From: Selaginella moellendorffii
Taxonomy: Eukaryota; Streptophyta; Lycopodiopsida; Selaginellales; Selaginellaceae
Direction of reading: 5' to 3'
Length of the DNA: 64,000 bases
Assembly: GCF_000143415.4 (NCBI RefSeq)
Contig: NW_003314315.1
Span: 1,239,514 to 1,303,513, forward strand
A program made the translations under genes and the position numbers. The notes under the pieces are model-generated. The model was not told the DNA's origin, made no database searches, and worked only from the letters and a program-made list of their open reading frames with translations. How positions within the stretch are numbered: position 1 is the first letter of the stretch; each line of letters starts with the position of its first letter. Below are positions 46,475 to 56,779 of this stretch, piece after piece.

Positions 46475-47629
46475 AGAAACCATCGTGACGTCTAGGAATT
46501 TCAGATCTGTGTAAATCACGTAAATCTCTCACAAGGCAAGGTGTCTGACCAAGTTACAATCGAATATTCAGGGAAAAGATGGCCACTGGGTTCCAGACTT
46601 CGCATAGAGGAATAAAAGGCAGCCATGGAAAGGAAGAACCTCTTCCTCCAGCTGCTTTGAAGCAACCTGGAATCCAGGATTTCAAGGATGAACACTGGGA
46701 CATAGTAGATCATCTAGTAGATTGAGAAGTCCATTTTGAAAATATTACGGTTGATAGCTTGGTACATGATACTTGTTCAGCCTTGCTTTTACGAATCAGC
46801 CGAAAAGAGTTCTTCAGGGCGACGCCCTGTTTGTTTTGAAAATAATCATCCATGAAAAGTTGTTGATTATCAGATCGAAGACCGGATTTGTTGGCAAAGG
46901 CAGAATAGCAAGGGACGCTCGTTGTCAATATCATAAGTGACATGCTACAGAATGAAGATTTGCCACAACATGGTCATTGAAAAATTGCATCCTTGCTGAA
47001 TATCAGGAGCCTTTGCCTCAGTTGCAAGTGCTGAGCAATTAGGTGTTCAAGGTGTCTTTGGTCTAGAATTTCCTTCTTATGGGGCGTGTTCAAACCGACT
47101 GCCTGTTTATCATTCAGCCTCAGGCACCGCCTTACGTGCTCTTGTCCGATGTGTAATCTGAGCTTCCTTCTAGAATCATGGTGGCCAAAAGCAAGACCAT
47201 GTATAGATTAAAAACTTCACCCTCTCCGTTTGCATGCACGCTACTATTATAAGAGAGGCCAGTTTTCAAACTTTCATACCGTTAGCTTGCTGGGAAAAAG
47301 AAGAACACAAAGGCTGGTACAAGTTTCAAAAGGCGCCCCTGGATACATTATTGATTGACTTGCAAACAACGGGAGACCGGAATGTCGAATCGAATTCAAA
47401 TAGACAAAAGAATTCGGGCTTTTGCAGCTGGTAGATTAGAGAAACGGTGGAAATTGAGAGAGGAAGACCAGGGAGATAGACAAGAATGTAAATCGGTCGT
47501 CATGCATGCAACGCTGCTCAGGCTGCTGCTCTGCTGACAAATTGAAAACATAATCAGTAAGGTTTTTAGTGTGTGGGTTGTCCCGAGCGTCGTGTTTTAA
47601 AACGCGTATGGTTCGGATGAAATATATCA
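46475..47629. other. Intergenic with a duplicated PPR 3' fragment
   Basis: About 1150 bp without a supported gene. A 32-bp stretch at 47124-47155 repeats the end of the upstream PPR gene (46427-46458) with one mismatch. The remainder is AT-richer and shows no recognisable frame. Confidence 0.5.
47124..47155 (+). repeat. 32-bp copy of upstream PPR gene end
   Basis: 31 of 32 bases match 46427-46458, the segment encoding APAYVLLSDV of the PPR protein. In this copy the frame ends at TAA directly after DV. Flanking sequence does not match, so this is a short isolated duplication or the remains of a second PPR 3' end. Confidence 0.75.
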
Positions 47630-48763
47630 TCAGGGCTGCTGCTGATGTTGGTGTAGAGGCGAAGGACTGAGCACCGAAGCTGGATCGGAGAGAAGATGGT
47701 GGTGGTGGTGGTGCTGCTGCATATCATGAGGCGGCGGAGGAGGCGGAGCAGCAGCGCCACCACCAGCACCACTACCTGGACCGGGTGGAACGTTGGCACC
47801 ACCAATAGATGAGGAGGAGGGACTGCCGAGAGACGACCTCTTTCCAAACGTATGCTTGTTGTTGTGCATCCACACCTTGAGGACGTGCCGCTTGACCCCG
47901 ACCTCGGCACAAAAGTGCTGCACCGCCGCCTCGTCATGCTTCTGGATCCTCCACCCCACCTTCTCCGCAAACATGTACATCTTCTCCTTCTGGTCCATGC
48001 TGAACTTGGTCCGGAACCGCTTCTTCATGCTCAGTGGCGACATGTCGTGGTGATCGCCCTCGCCCCGGCTGCTCAGCGCCAACAGGCTCATGGGGGCGTT
48101 GCCTGTTCGTGGCCCCAGCGACGCCGCCGAGGATGCTGCAAGCGGCAAGGCGGAAGCAGTAGCAGCAGCAGTATTGCAAGTGGTCTGTAGTGCGCTTGGA
48201 GTGTGGCCACCACCTTGCTGCTGCTGCTGCTGCTGGAGAACACCAGCAGCGATGGCGGCGGCCTTGCGGTTGCGTTCTCTCCTGTTCATGTGGCAAATGT
48301 CGCAGACGAGGGGCTCGCCTTCCACCTCGCGCTTGTGGAAGTTGCGGTGGCAGTCGCAAGCGGCGCACTTGAGAGCCTCCATGGTGCCTTCCTCGCCGCA
48401 GGGCATGAATTCGCCGCACCCGTCCAGCGCATGGCCGCCGATGCTGGCCGCGTGGTTCTTGAGACACTCGCGGTAGTGTACCGTCTTGGATTTGGCGCCG
48501 CCGGCGCCGCCGCTGCTCTTCCCAGGCGGCACCATCACCAAGCTGCCGATTTGCTGCTTGCCATCGTCTCCTTCTCCTCCTGGCATCCCGTTTGTGGGAG
48601 TGCTTGCGAGCCTTCCCACCAGCCTGTCGTGGAGAGGTGGAGGAGGAGGCTGTGGTTCCTGACCTGGCGGCGCTGCTGCAAATGCAAGAGCGTCACCTCC
48701 AGACTCGGCCTTGAAACTGTCGGGCTGCATCGATGCTAGAATCCGCGAGCCACCCAGGAGCAT
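47630..48763 (-). CDS. Zinc finger-homeodomain (ZF-HD) transcription factor
   Basis: Single exon, 377 aa from ATG 48763 (a longer frame begins with GTG). The ZF-HD dimerisation zinc finger lies at about residues 97-147 (YRECLKNHAASIGGHALDGC, GEFMPCGEEGT, LKCAACDCHRNFHKRE), with conserved Cys and His ligands. The homeodomain at about 245-305 reads KKRFRTKFSMDQKEKMYMFA, EKVGWRIQKHDEA, VKRHVLKVWMHNNKHTFGKR, including the Met-for-Gln WMHNNK variant of this family. The linkers are Gln-, Ala- and His-rich low complexity. ZF-HD proteins are plant-specific, dimerise through the finger and regulate development and stress genes. Being intronless is usual for the family. It has an unusually long gene-free upstream flank. 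Confidence 0.94.
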   Translation of the reverse strand: MLLGGSRILASMQPDSFKAESGGDALAFAAAPPGQEPQPPPPPLHDRLVGRLASTPTNGMPGGEGDDGKQQIGSLVMVPPGKSSGGAGGAKSKTVHYRECLKNHAASIGGHALDGCGEFMPCGEEGTMEALKCAACDCHRNFHKREVEGEPLVCDICHMNRRERNRKAAAIAAGVLQQQQQQQGGGHTPSALQTTCNTAAATASALPLAASSAASLGPRTGNAPMSLLALSSRGEGDHHDMSPLSMKKRFRTKFSMDQKEKMYMFAEKVGWRIQKHDEAAVQHFCAEVGVKRHVLKVWMHNNKHTFGKRSSLGSPSSSSIGGANVPPGPGSGAGGGAAAPPPPPPHDMQQHHHHHHLLSDPASVLSPSPLHQHQQQP

Positions 48764-48861
48764 GAACACTGCTCGACAGAGAAAGAGCGAGCGTTGTTGT
48801 GGCCGCGCCGCCCGTGGCGAAGCTAGTTAGGAGAGCTTACTCCTCCCTCGGACTGGAAGCA

Positions 48862-48872
48862 GCATATATAGC
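48862..48872 (-). promoter_or_regulatory. Possible TATA box of the ZF-HD gene
   Basis: A TATATAT core on the minus strand lies about 100 bp upstream of the ZF-HD ATG, a plausible distance with a short leader. Position is the only support. Confidence 0.3.
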
Positions 48873-50793
48873 GCATCTGTGTGTGGTTGTGTGTAGAATT
48901 CCGCACCGCTATTTTCTTCAGCTGCCGCTACCGCATTTACCCGGTGACGAGCCCTGCCTCTTCTTCTTGCAGCCGCCACCACGACGTTGGAGATCTGCTT
49001 GGTTCATCACCACCACCCTCTCGGATCCGGATTGGCGGCTGCTGCTGCTGAAACACCACGATTCCTCCGTCGCCGCTGCTGCTGCTCCAACACCACACTG
49101 GATGCCTGCTCCATAAAAACCCCATTCATGAATCAGTTAGTGCCCGGCTTTCTAAAGAAATCTCCCTCTCTCTTCTCTTCCTCGAGCCCTCTAGAGCTCT
49201 CCCTCTCTTCTCTTCTAACGCGTTGATCCTCTTGACACATTCTTATACTTGGAGGAAAAGGAAGGAAAACTACAACAGGAAACTGTGGCCGGGGTAAAAG
49301 GAAGAACCTTTTGCTTCTACCTAAGCTAATGAACATATTGATCGATCATCATCATCAAGAGATTCATGGGAAGCGTGATCAAGGAGAAGTTACCGACCTA
49401 GTAGCAATGCAGCAGCCGTAGCAGCAACAGCGGTCGAGAGGAAGATAGAGAGCGAGAAAGAGATGGATGAAGCAGCTGCTTCGAGAGAAAGAGAGAGAGA
49501 TGGGGAGGATGATTTCAAGAGAGATTAGAGCTGGAGATGAGAGGCGAAGAGGAAAAGAAGTGATTTGAGGATGAAGACAGCCTGCTGCTGGCCATGGGCT
49601 GCTGCTGATGCAACAACAACAATGACCACTCCTCGTTGTTTCGTCGGAGCACAAATCCAAAAGATGCTTCTTTTGTTCCCGTGTGTCAAAGATAAAAAGG
49701 AAAAAGAAAGAAAACATAAACCAAGCTTTTTTACCGCGCCATGTGTACATTCATCGGACAGCCGAGTTGCTCGCTTCAAGCATTGCCATGAGAGAGAGAG
49801 AAAAAAAAGAGGAAAAGAAAGCAAGCAGACGAAATGATCCCTCCTCCTGACTCACGGGAGAGAGAAACACTGGTAGTAGTACCACAGACATTTAAACAAG
49901 TTTACTTAGCTGCGTCAAAACCATAATTGGTTGCCATGATAAAGCCATGGCAAGCAAGCTCCATACCATGGGTGTCCGGAGCTCGATTCCAACTCGCCTC
50001 CCCACCAAAAAATACCGTTAGCATGGAAATCACTCCCTGCATTTTCTATACAGTTTGGCATTATTGTTCTGGCTTCATGTCGAGCTCGTTTAGTTGCAAC
50101 ATAACGTACTCAAACCGCAAAAACAACCCTTGGCTGGCTTGGTGTGTGAGGCCCGTCAAAGATTAAAGAGAGTCAACTCCTGGAGATGGTATACACAGTA
50201 TGTAACGCGTCGAGCTCTTTGATTTTTTGTTGTAAAAGAAGAAACTTGTGGAAGAATTACATGTAGTTGTAGTAGTAAGAGAAAGGAGTCGGGCTTTTAG
50301 TCCGTCCGTGGGCGCGCGTACAACGTTCCTCTCGTGGGTCCCGGGCGCCCCGTGAGCTTCTGCCAAGCCAAAGCCACCCCACCACCAGCTTTGCATTTGC
50401 ATTTACATTTGTCAAAGAGCAAAACAAGCACAAAATCACAACACTGATCAATCATGGCATTCATGAATGGAACTTCGCTCTTTTGCTGTTATAAAAAGTT
50501 GGTGGCCTATTTAATGAGGGGCTTGACATGCCATGGCATGGTATATACAAGTTACAGAGCATGGATTCCAGCAGCTAGTGGTCCATTCCATTCCAGAAAG
50601 AGTGAAGAAAGGATCACAGGGTCTCCTCCTCTCAACTTGTGCTGAACATTTTCTTAAATGCTGGGTGAGTAAGCCTGTGAGTAAGTGAGTGATCTGCACG
50701 ATTCAGGAGGCAGCAGCAGCAGCAAGCAGGGCAGCAGCAGCACTTTTGCTTCTTTGCTGATTTGATTTGAAATGATGATGATGGAGTGACACC

Positions 50794-50814
50794 ATATATA
50801 TATATATATATATA
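50794..50814. repeat. (TA)n microsatellite
   Basis: About ten uninterrupted AT dinucleotides, followed by a further imperfect TA-rich stretch to about 50831. Confidence 0.85.
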
Positions 50815-51779
50815 CACATATATGTATATATACTAGTAGCCATGGAGGAAGTGCTTGTTTGTGGACCCCTCTTCCTGAATCACTGCCCGTCCCGTTTCTA
50901 TCATCACTCGTTGGAAGCAAAAGCATTTGAATTGAAGCGAGAGTCTATGTGTATGTGTGTGTCATTCCACTGAGAGCAGCTGCCCTTTATAAGTTTTTGG
51001 GGAGACTTGCTGGGGACTTGCTTTCTGCCGCTGCTGCTGCTGCTGTTGCTGGGCTGCTGAGCACTGCTGATGCTGTGTTGGCGGTGTCGGTGTCTGTATG
51101 TGTGCTGTGCGGTGTGGTTTGTTGTTGCTATGCTTTCATAAATCACGGGTAAGAAAACAAACAAGCAATCCGCCCCTGCAACAACTGCTGCAACAGCAAC
51201 AGCTGCTCCTCCTCTATGTAAAGTGCACCTCTATTACAGCTCCTCTTTACATTCCAACCAAAGAGTGGAGAAAAGAGTGTATAATTGTATGCATGGCACT
51301 GCATGACAGGCATCACACCATACAAACAAACAAACCATCGATTTATCTCATCACGGGGTCCTCTCGCCTAGTAATTACCCATGATCCACTACAAACAACG
51401 ACACAAACAAGAGCAAGATATCATCTTCTAAGCCAAGCTTTAAATTAATTTAGTCCACCTTCGTCTGTCTTCTCTCTCTCCGCTTGTTTGACCGCATTTA
51501 CTAGTGTTCCTGGTGTCTGTGAGCTAGTGTCTGCGAGCGACTTCACTTTATAAATTTTTTTCTAGAACCCAGCAAGGTACATAGAATATTCTGGCTCTTG
51601 AGGCCAGTGCCAAGGATGGATCATGGATGGATGGAGGGAGCTCTTAGAAACTGTACAGTAACCAAGTAGCCGAGAAGGAATGATATGATGACCCACAAGA
51701 ACTCAAGCGTGGTGTGTTGGCCACTGGCTAGCTAGCTAGGCTAGCTAACTTATTCTTTAAACTTGAAAGTGGAAATGGA

Positions 51780-51833
51780 TCGATCGAGATGGATGCATGG
51801 ATGAGTGGATGGATGGATGAATGGATCGAGAGA
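51780..51833. repeat. Imperfect GGAT-type tetranucleotide repeat
   Basis: Recurring GGAT/GATG units mixed with CG-containing GATC words, in gene-free DNA. Confidence 0.6.
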
Positions 51834-52148
51834 GATCGATGGCTGCAAGATCCAAGCAAGTGAGCTATACATAAGCTACGCGTACAAACAAACCACCAAA
51901 AACGATCAAAGCGTATTGCACGCGACCTGGTGTTATGACAGACGTGGTGGTACCGTCAGGACGCCGTATGGCTCGACCGATAAGTACCGGACGGACGGAG
52001 GAGACTGAGCAAGCACAGGCAGCCCCCGGCGCGTGAGGCCGGACGGACTACGACACTCGTCGATTCGGTCCGTGAGACAAGCTCCCTCCCAAAAAGCATT
52101 TGTATTTACCTTTCTTTCCTTGGTGAGCATGGCGCACTAGGATCATTG

Positions 52149-54175
52149 CTATTGCCTCCGTGACCGCCGGTCGTATGGATCGATCCAGCATTTGTCGTCC
52201 TTCACAGCTGCCGTCCACCTCTTCTTGAACAGCCTCATTTCAGCCTGGGCACGCCTCCTTATCTGAAACAAGCAAACGCCCCGAGTAAGTGGCGGAAAGG
52301 TAGGCAAGACAAAAAATTTCTTGCACTGCTGCACAGACTCACCTCCTTTCTTGCGTCAACTCCCGACCCAGCAGCCGGCTGCACGACGAAGTACCACGGT
52401 CAGCTACAAAAGCAGCAGCGATTCTAAAAAGGGAGCGGGCGGGCGACTTACCGGAGGAGTATGGTCGTCGGCGGAGCTCTGCATGAATCAGGTGAGGTTA
52501 GAGAGACTTTAATATCAGATTCTGACCTTTTTTATGGGGATGACTCCACCACCGAGCGATGGAATGCCGCGGTGTATGAGATACTGAGTGTCGACAACGC
52601 CAACATTCCTAGTTGGATCGCCCTGGAAAACGCTCTTGAGAATCACAAACAAGCACATTTACTGCGACAGACCTCCGCACAGTAGCCGAGCTTCATATCC
52701 ATGCCCCATCCATGAACGAGGTCGTTCTAGAGCAGCACAACATTTTTCGGAATCAAAATTACTCTCTGGTCCCCCACGAAATTAAATGGCCAGCTGAGGT
52801 ACCTGAATGAGATGCCAGGCACATCGCCATGCAGAACGACTAAACACGGGAGCCATCATCTCCACCCACCTACATAAACAGCGGACGAATAAAGAAAGTT
52901 TATACCAGCAGCCCCCTTACAACGCCAGTACCCTGTACATGGAGGTTGTGTACTGTTGTTGCCACAATACTCTCTTCCCCGATTCATGTAGATCCTCCTG
53001 GAAACAAGTGAGAAGGCGTGAGTTTTCCAAACACCAAGTCCCTGTCCAATACTCACCGGTGGACCCTCGTCTTCTTGTTCCGGACAGTGATTCGGTGATG
53101 GACTTCGGACGAGAGGGATGGATCCAAGGCCGGTTGAGATATCTGCAGCCCTTCTTTCCTCACGATTTCGAGGTATCTGGAAGCAAACAAACTCATCACT
53201 TGTCTTGAAATCCAAAAGCGAATAATAATCTAGCGAGAAACCTGTCTGCTCGGAAGTGATCTACTCCGAGGTCTTCATCCCACACAAAAATAAACTCGTA
53301 CGCCGAAACAACATCTGGATGCATGAACCGTTTGGCAAACCACCTGAGCCAAGCAGCACACAAAAACGTATTCAAAACAAGAAAGAGTGACTGTGAGCGA
53401 CAATTGCAAACGAACCACTTTGTCTGGTTGATGGCCACAATATGGATGGCACTGCCGAACCAGGGAAGATCGCTCCAACGATCTACGACACCGTCGTAAT
53501 GGAACAGCATTATCGTGAAGTTCGTCACCGGAAACTAGAATTCCAAAATAAAAGGTATGGTTTGCTTTGAGCATAAGAAACCAAGCAACGTACTTTTCGA
53601 GCGATTTGATCCACGCCTCGTTTCTGCTGGATTCCAGCTGCGATTGCTAACAAGCTTTTTTGCAAGGCCTAGACAGTCACAAAAAAGAAAGGTACAGTGT
53701 TTCATAAAGCAATAGCTTGCTACCTTTTTCTTGGACGATCTCCACAGTGGTTTTAGTTCCATGTCCGACGCTGCCTCTACAATTCCGCGTGGTAGCGCCT
53801 CGCTCCCTCGCGGACATCTCTTGCTCTGTAAGGTAAGGCACGCTACAGCGGACTGAGAATAAAGGAAAATGTTTGATACGTACTCGGCATGCGATCGAGC
53901 TGGAGACAAACATGAGCGTGGAGCCATCCCAAATGCCATTGATCTGTAGCCAAAAAGATAAGCAAAAACGCGATTTGATCGACGATCAGAGCTTTGCTTA
54001 CGTTGGTGTATTGGTCGCTGACGAGCAAACTACAGAGAAAGAGTGTGATCATGACGAAGGAAACAGTGACCAAGACCGTTCTCGGCTTCCATACTCTGGC
54101 GATGGACTTGGCGCAAGCATCCGGCTCGACCTTCTGGCGATCGATCAATCCAAATGCGAGCACATCAGCGATCCG
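52149..54175 (-). CDS. DUF707 family membrane protein (start unresolved)
   Basis: Fourteen exons from 54175 to the stop at 52149 join in phase to 403 codons. The first exon has a single transmembrane segment (VLVTVSFVMITLFLCSLLVS) near the N-terminus, suggesting a type II Golgi or endomembrane protein. The lumenal part carries the DUF707 signature: KRCPRGSEALPRGIVEAASD, NFTIMLFHYDGVVDRWSDL, AIHIVAINQTKWWFAKRF, IFVWDEDLGVDHFRADRY, ISQPALDPS, WVEMMAPVFSRSAWRC, DLVHGWGMDMKLGYC, GDPTRNVGVVDTQYLIHRGI, DDKCWIDP. The WDEDLG pattern suggests a glycosyltransferase-like fold, but no activity is established. No ATG lies in frame before the acceptor at 54176. An ATG at 54215 would need a 37-bp GC-AG intron, so a further upstream exon is as likely. 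It diverges from CMP-KDO synthetase. Confidence 0.85.
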
Positions 54176-54590
54176 CTAAGAAAAGAAAAAAGAAAGAAAG
54201 TATAGGTCTTGCCATTGCCGCGCCTGGATCGCTCCCCGGATGGATCTAGCAGCAAGAATCCAACGATTAGGGGTCGCGAAAGAGGAGCACACACCACTGT
54301 TGCTGGGCGGTGACCTATCAAGAAGAAAGAAGAAAGAGGAATAAAAAAAAAAGAAGCTCCGCCTACTTCAAGACCACCCCCTCACGGCACTTGATCGTCC
54401 GTGTCATACACACATACACACATTTTTGCTTTCTTTCTCTCTTCTCTCTCCTTTCTGCTGGCCCGCCCTGCCACGCTGGACGCCAGCTCGGACGCCTAAC
54501 TTGGGCGCGCTGACTGGATTTTCTTGGAATCGCGATCTAGCTCAAGTGGAGAGAGATGGGCAATGTCGTGTGATTCGTGGGCGAGCCGCG
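54176..54590. promoter_or_regulatory. Intergenic promoter region between DUF707 and CMP-KDO synthetase genes
   Basis: Divergent genes about 415 bp apart. The region includes pyrimidine-rich stretches and a short upstream ATG frame (54556-54573) before the KDO gene. The missing DUF707 first exon may lie here. Confidence 0.4.
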
Positions 54591-55837
54591 ATGGAAGGCA
54601 GCGGCGACAGTGGCAGATCTTGGATGGTGCGGGGTGTGCTGGTATTGGGAGGGGTGGCGGCGGCAGCTATGGCGTGGCGGCGAGGAATGTGGTGGCGGAG
54701 CCGGTCGCGCGTCGTTGGGATCATTCCCGCGCGCTATGCTTCCTCGCGCTTCCAAGGCAAGCCCTTGGCTCTCATACTTGGCAAGCCCATGATCCAGGTG
54801 AGAGCCTTTAGTTAGATGGATTTGATCTCATGGTGCGTGGGGTGATAGAGGACGTGGGAACAAGCCAGGCTCGCGAAGACTCTCGACGCTCTAGGTAGGC
54901 AGAAGAGAAACAATGCTTGCAATGCAATTTACTTCTCCTCTCGTGTCCATAGTTGTGGCCACCGACGACGAAAGGATTCGACAATGCTGCGAGGAATTTG
55001 GCGCGGAGGTTGTCATGACATCGGAGAAGTGTCCCAACGGTAAGCCGAGGTCTTCCTTTTGGGTTTGAGGGGATTGAGCAGTGAACCTTAGGAACCGAGC
55101 GCTGCAACGAGGCTGTCAAGAGGCTCAAGCGCAAGTTCGACATCGTCGTCAACATCCAAGGTGATGAGCCCCTTATCGATCCGGATATCATCGACGGGGT
55201 GGTGATGGCGTTAAAGGTAGACGCAAAAGAGATGCTTTTTCTTTGAATTCAAGGCATTGAACAGGCTTCGCCGGATGCCATGTGTAGCACCGCAGTCACG
55301 TCGTTAAAGCCTCAGGATGCCTCGGACACGAACAGGGTCAAGTGCATTGTGGACAAGCAAGGCTATGCCATATATTTCTCGCGAGGTTTGCTACCTTTCA
55401 ACAAGTATGGAAGAGAGCAAGGATCCTCTACGTCGTCCTCACCTTTTCGTCTTCTCTGTTTCACAGGAAAGGAGTGGCCAACGACAAGTTTCCTTACTTA
55501 CTACACCTTGGCATCCAGGTAGCTCTCTCGGTGATGCTGTACTTCGGCGATCTGAATTTCTGTCTGTCTTGCATGACAGTGCTATGACGCACACTTTTTG
55601 TCCATGTATCCCCTGATTGCGCCAACCGCTCTTCAGCTGGAAGAGGATTTGGAGCAGCTCAAAGTCATTGAGAATGGCTATAAAATCAAGGTTCGTTTGC
55701 TTCCTGTGCTTGTCTCTAGCGGCGCTTCTGTTTCCTTCCTGCAGGTGATCAACGTGGATCACGATGCACACGGTGTGGATTCCCCTGGCGACATCGCCAG
55801 CATTGAGTCTCTAATGCGGGGGAGGAACATCGCCTAA
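54591..55837 (+). CDS. CMP-KDO synthetase (3-deoxy-manno-octulosonate cytidylyltransferase)
   Basis: Eight exons (54591-54797, 54849-54894, 54953-55039, 55092-55216, 55265-55404, 55467-55518, 55580-55690, 55745-55837) give 286 aa. The enzyme activates KDO with CTP; in plants CMP-KDO supplies rhamnogalacturonan II of pectin. KdsB motifs are clear: [103 protein letters not shown], then [12 protein letters not shown]. An N-terminal membrane anchor ([14 protein letters not shown]) matches the plant form, which is reported in mitochondria of Arabidopsis. ATG 54591 begins the frame leading into the anchor. Confidence 0.93.
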
Positions 55838-56779
55838 AGAGAAGCGATAAAGATTTAGATGACAAACAAAGGTAGCTCTCTCTTTTCCCTGTCCTGTCGT
55901 GCGTAATATTTTCTCGCAGGGCAGCCAGCCATCGCCATCCAGGTCAAGCGTGAAAATGACACCAAACGCTTGTGTGCTTGGACAAGACAAGTTATTGTAG
56001 AGCCAACCAGCCAGCAAAAGTCGTTTGTCCGGCGAGGATATCGCAGCAGCAGCATTGCAAGTCGGCGCGCGGGGGAAGAGAAAAGAAAAGAATGATCTGA
56101 TCCCGGCGTCAGACGATTCATAAGCCTCTTTGTACTTGCGCAGGCAGCCGAGCAATCCTCTCTTGCTATTCTCCACGGCTCGCTGCGACTTTGTGGTGAC
56201 ATGAACCTTTGGCGACGCGCCAGCCAGGCAGCGGCCAGCATACAGGCACACAGTGATAGCAAAGCAGCATGCAGGGATTTTATTCGTCCTCCGCTTTCTC
56301 GTCGCTCCCTCCATCTTCTCAGATGATGCAGCGCCACTGGCCGTGGACGACGAATGTACCGCAAGGACTCTTGAATGCAATGGAGCAGTGGCCCGTGAGG
56401 TGATGAGGAGTTGATGGCGATTTATCTGAGCGAGGCGGCCAGCAGCACTCGCTCGCATTTTACGAGCATTTTTATCTCTCGGACTTCCCTGTGACTTGTG
56501 GCTGGCTGGCTGGCTGTGGCTGGCTGCCTCAAACTGGTAGTCAGATAAGATTTTGATCTGTGAGTGAGTGACAGCCAGCTATGTCTGTCTACAAACACGG
56601 TGATGCGTGTTGATCCAATCACTTCTCCCATTCATTTCTCTTTCTCCTTGTCCGGTAGTTGTCTAGCAACAAGCACTAGCGAGCAAAGCATCTGCATTTG
56701 CTACTGGGCGGACCGGACGCCACAACTCACGGGTGAGTAGGGCTAGCGGCGAGCTTGGCAAAGGAACTAGAACACAGGA
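55838..56779. other. Intergenic, with one uncertain minus-strand ORF (55811-56458)
   Basis: About 940 bp between two plus-strand genes. A minus-strand ATG frame of 215 codons (56458-55811) crosses it and overlaps the end of the KDO gene. It contains a basic stretch (TRKRRTNK) followed by a hydrophobic IPACCFAITVCLYAG, but it matches no family I know and may be chance. It could be a small secreted protein gene starting at the internal Met near 56311. Confidence 0.3.

Larger units (their letters stand above)
48764..52148. other. Gene-free flank upstream of ZF-HD gene, rich in simple sequence
   Basis: About 3.4 kb with no supported gene on either strand, about four times the other gaps here apart from the AT-rich block. 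It includes the ZF-HD leader and promoter, purine-rich (GA)n runs near 49480-49500 and 49790-49800, a (TA)n tract at 50794-50814, trinucleotide CTG/CAG-rich patches near 50710 and 51030-51060, and GGAT/GATC-like repeats near 51780-51830. Long frames here are low complexity and show no domain. Non-coding RNA or cis-regulatory function cannot be judged by eye. Confidence 0.5.
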
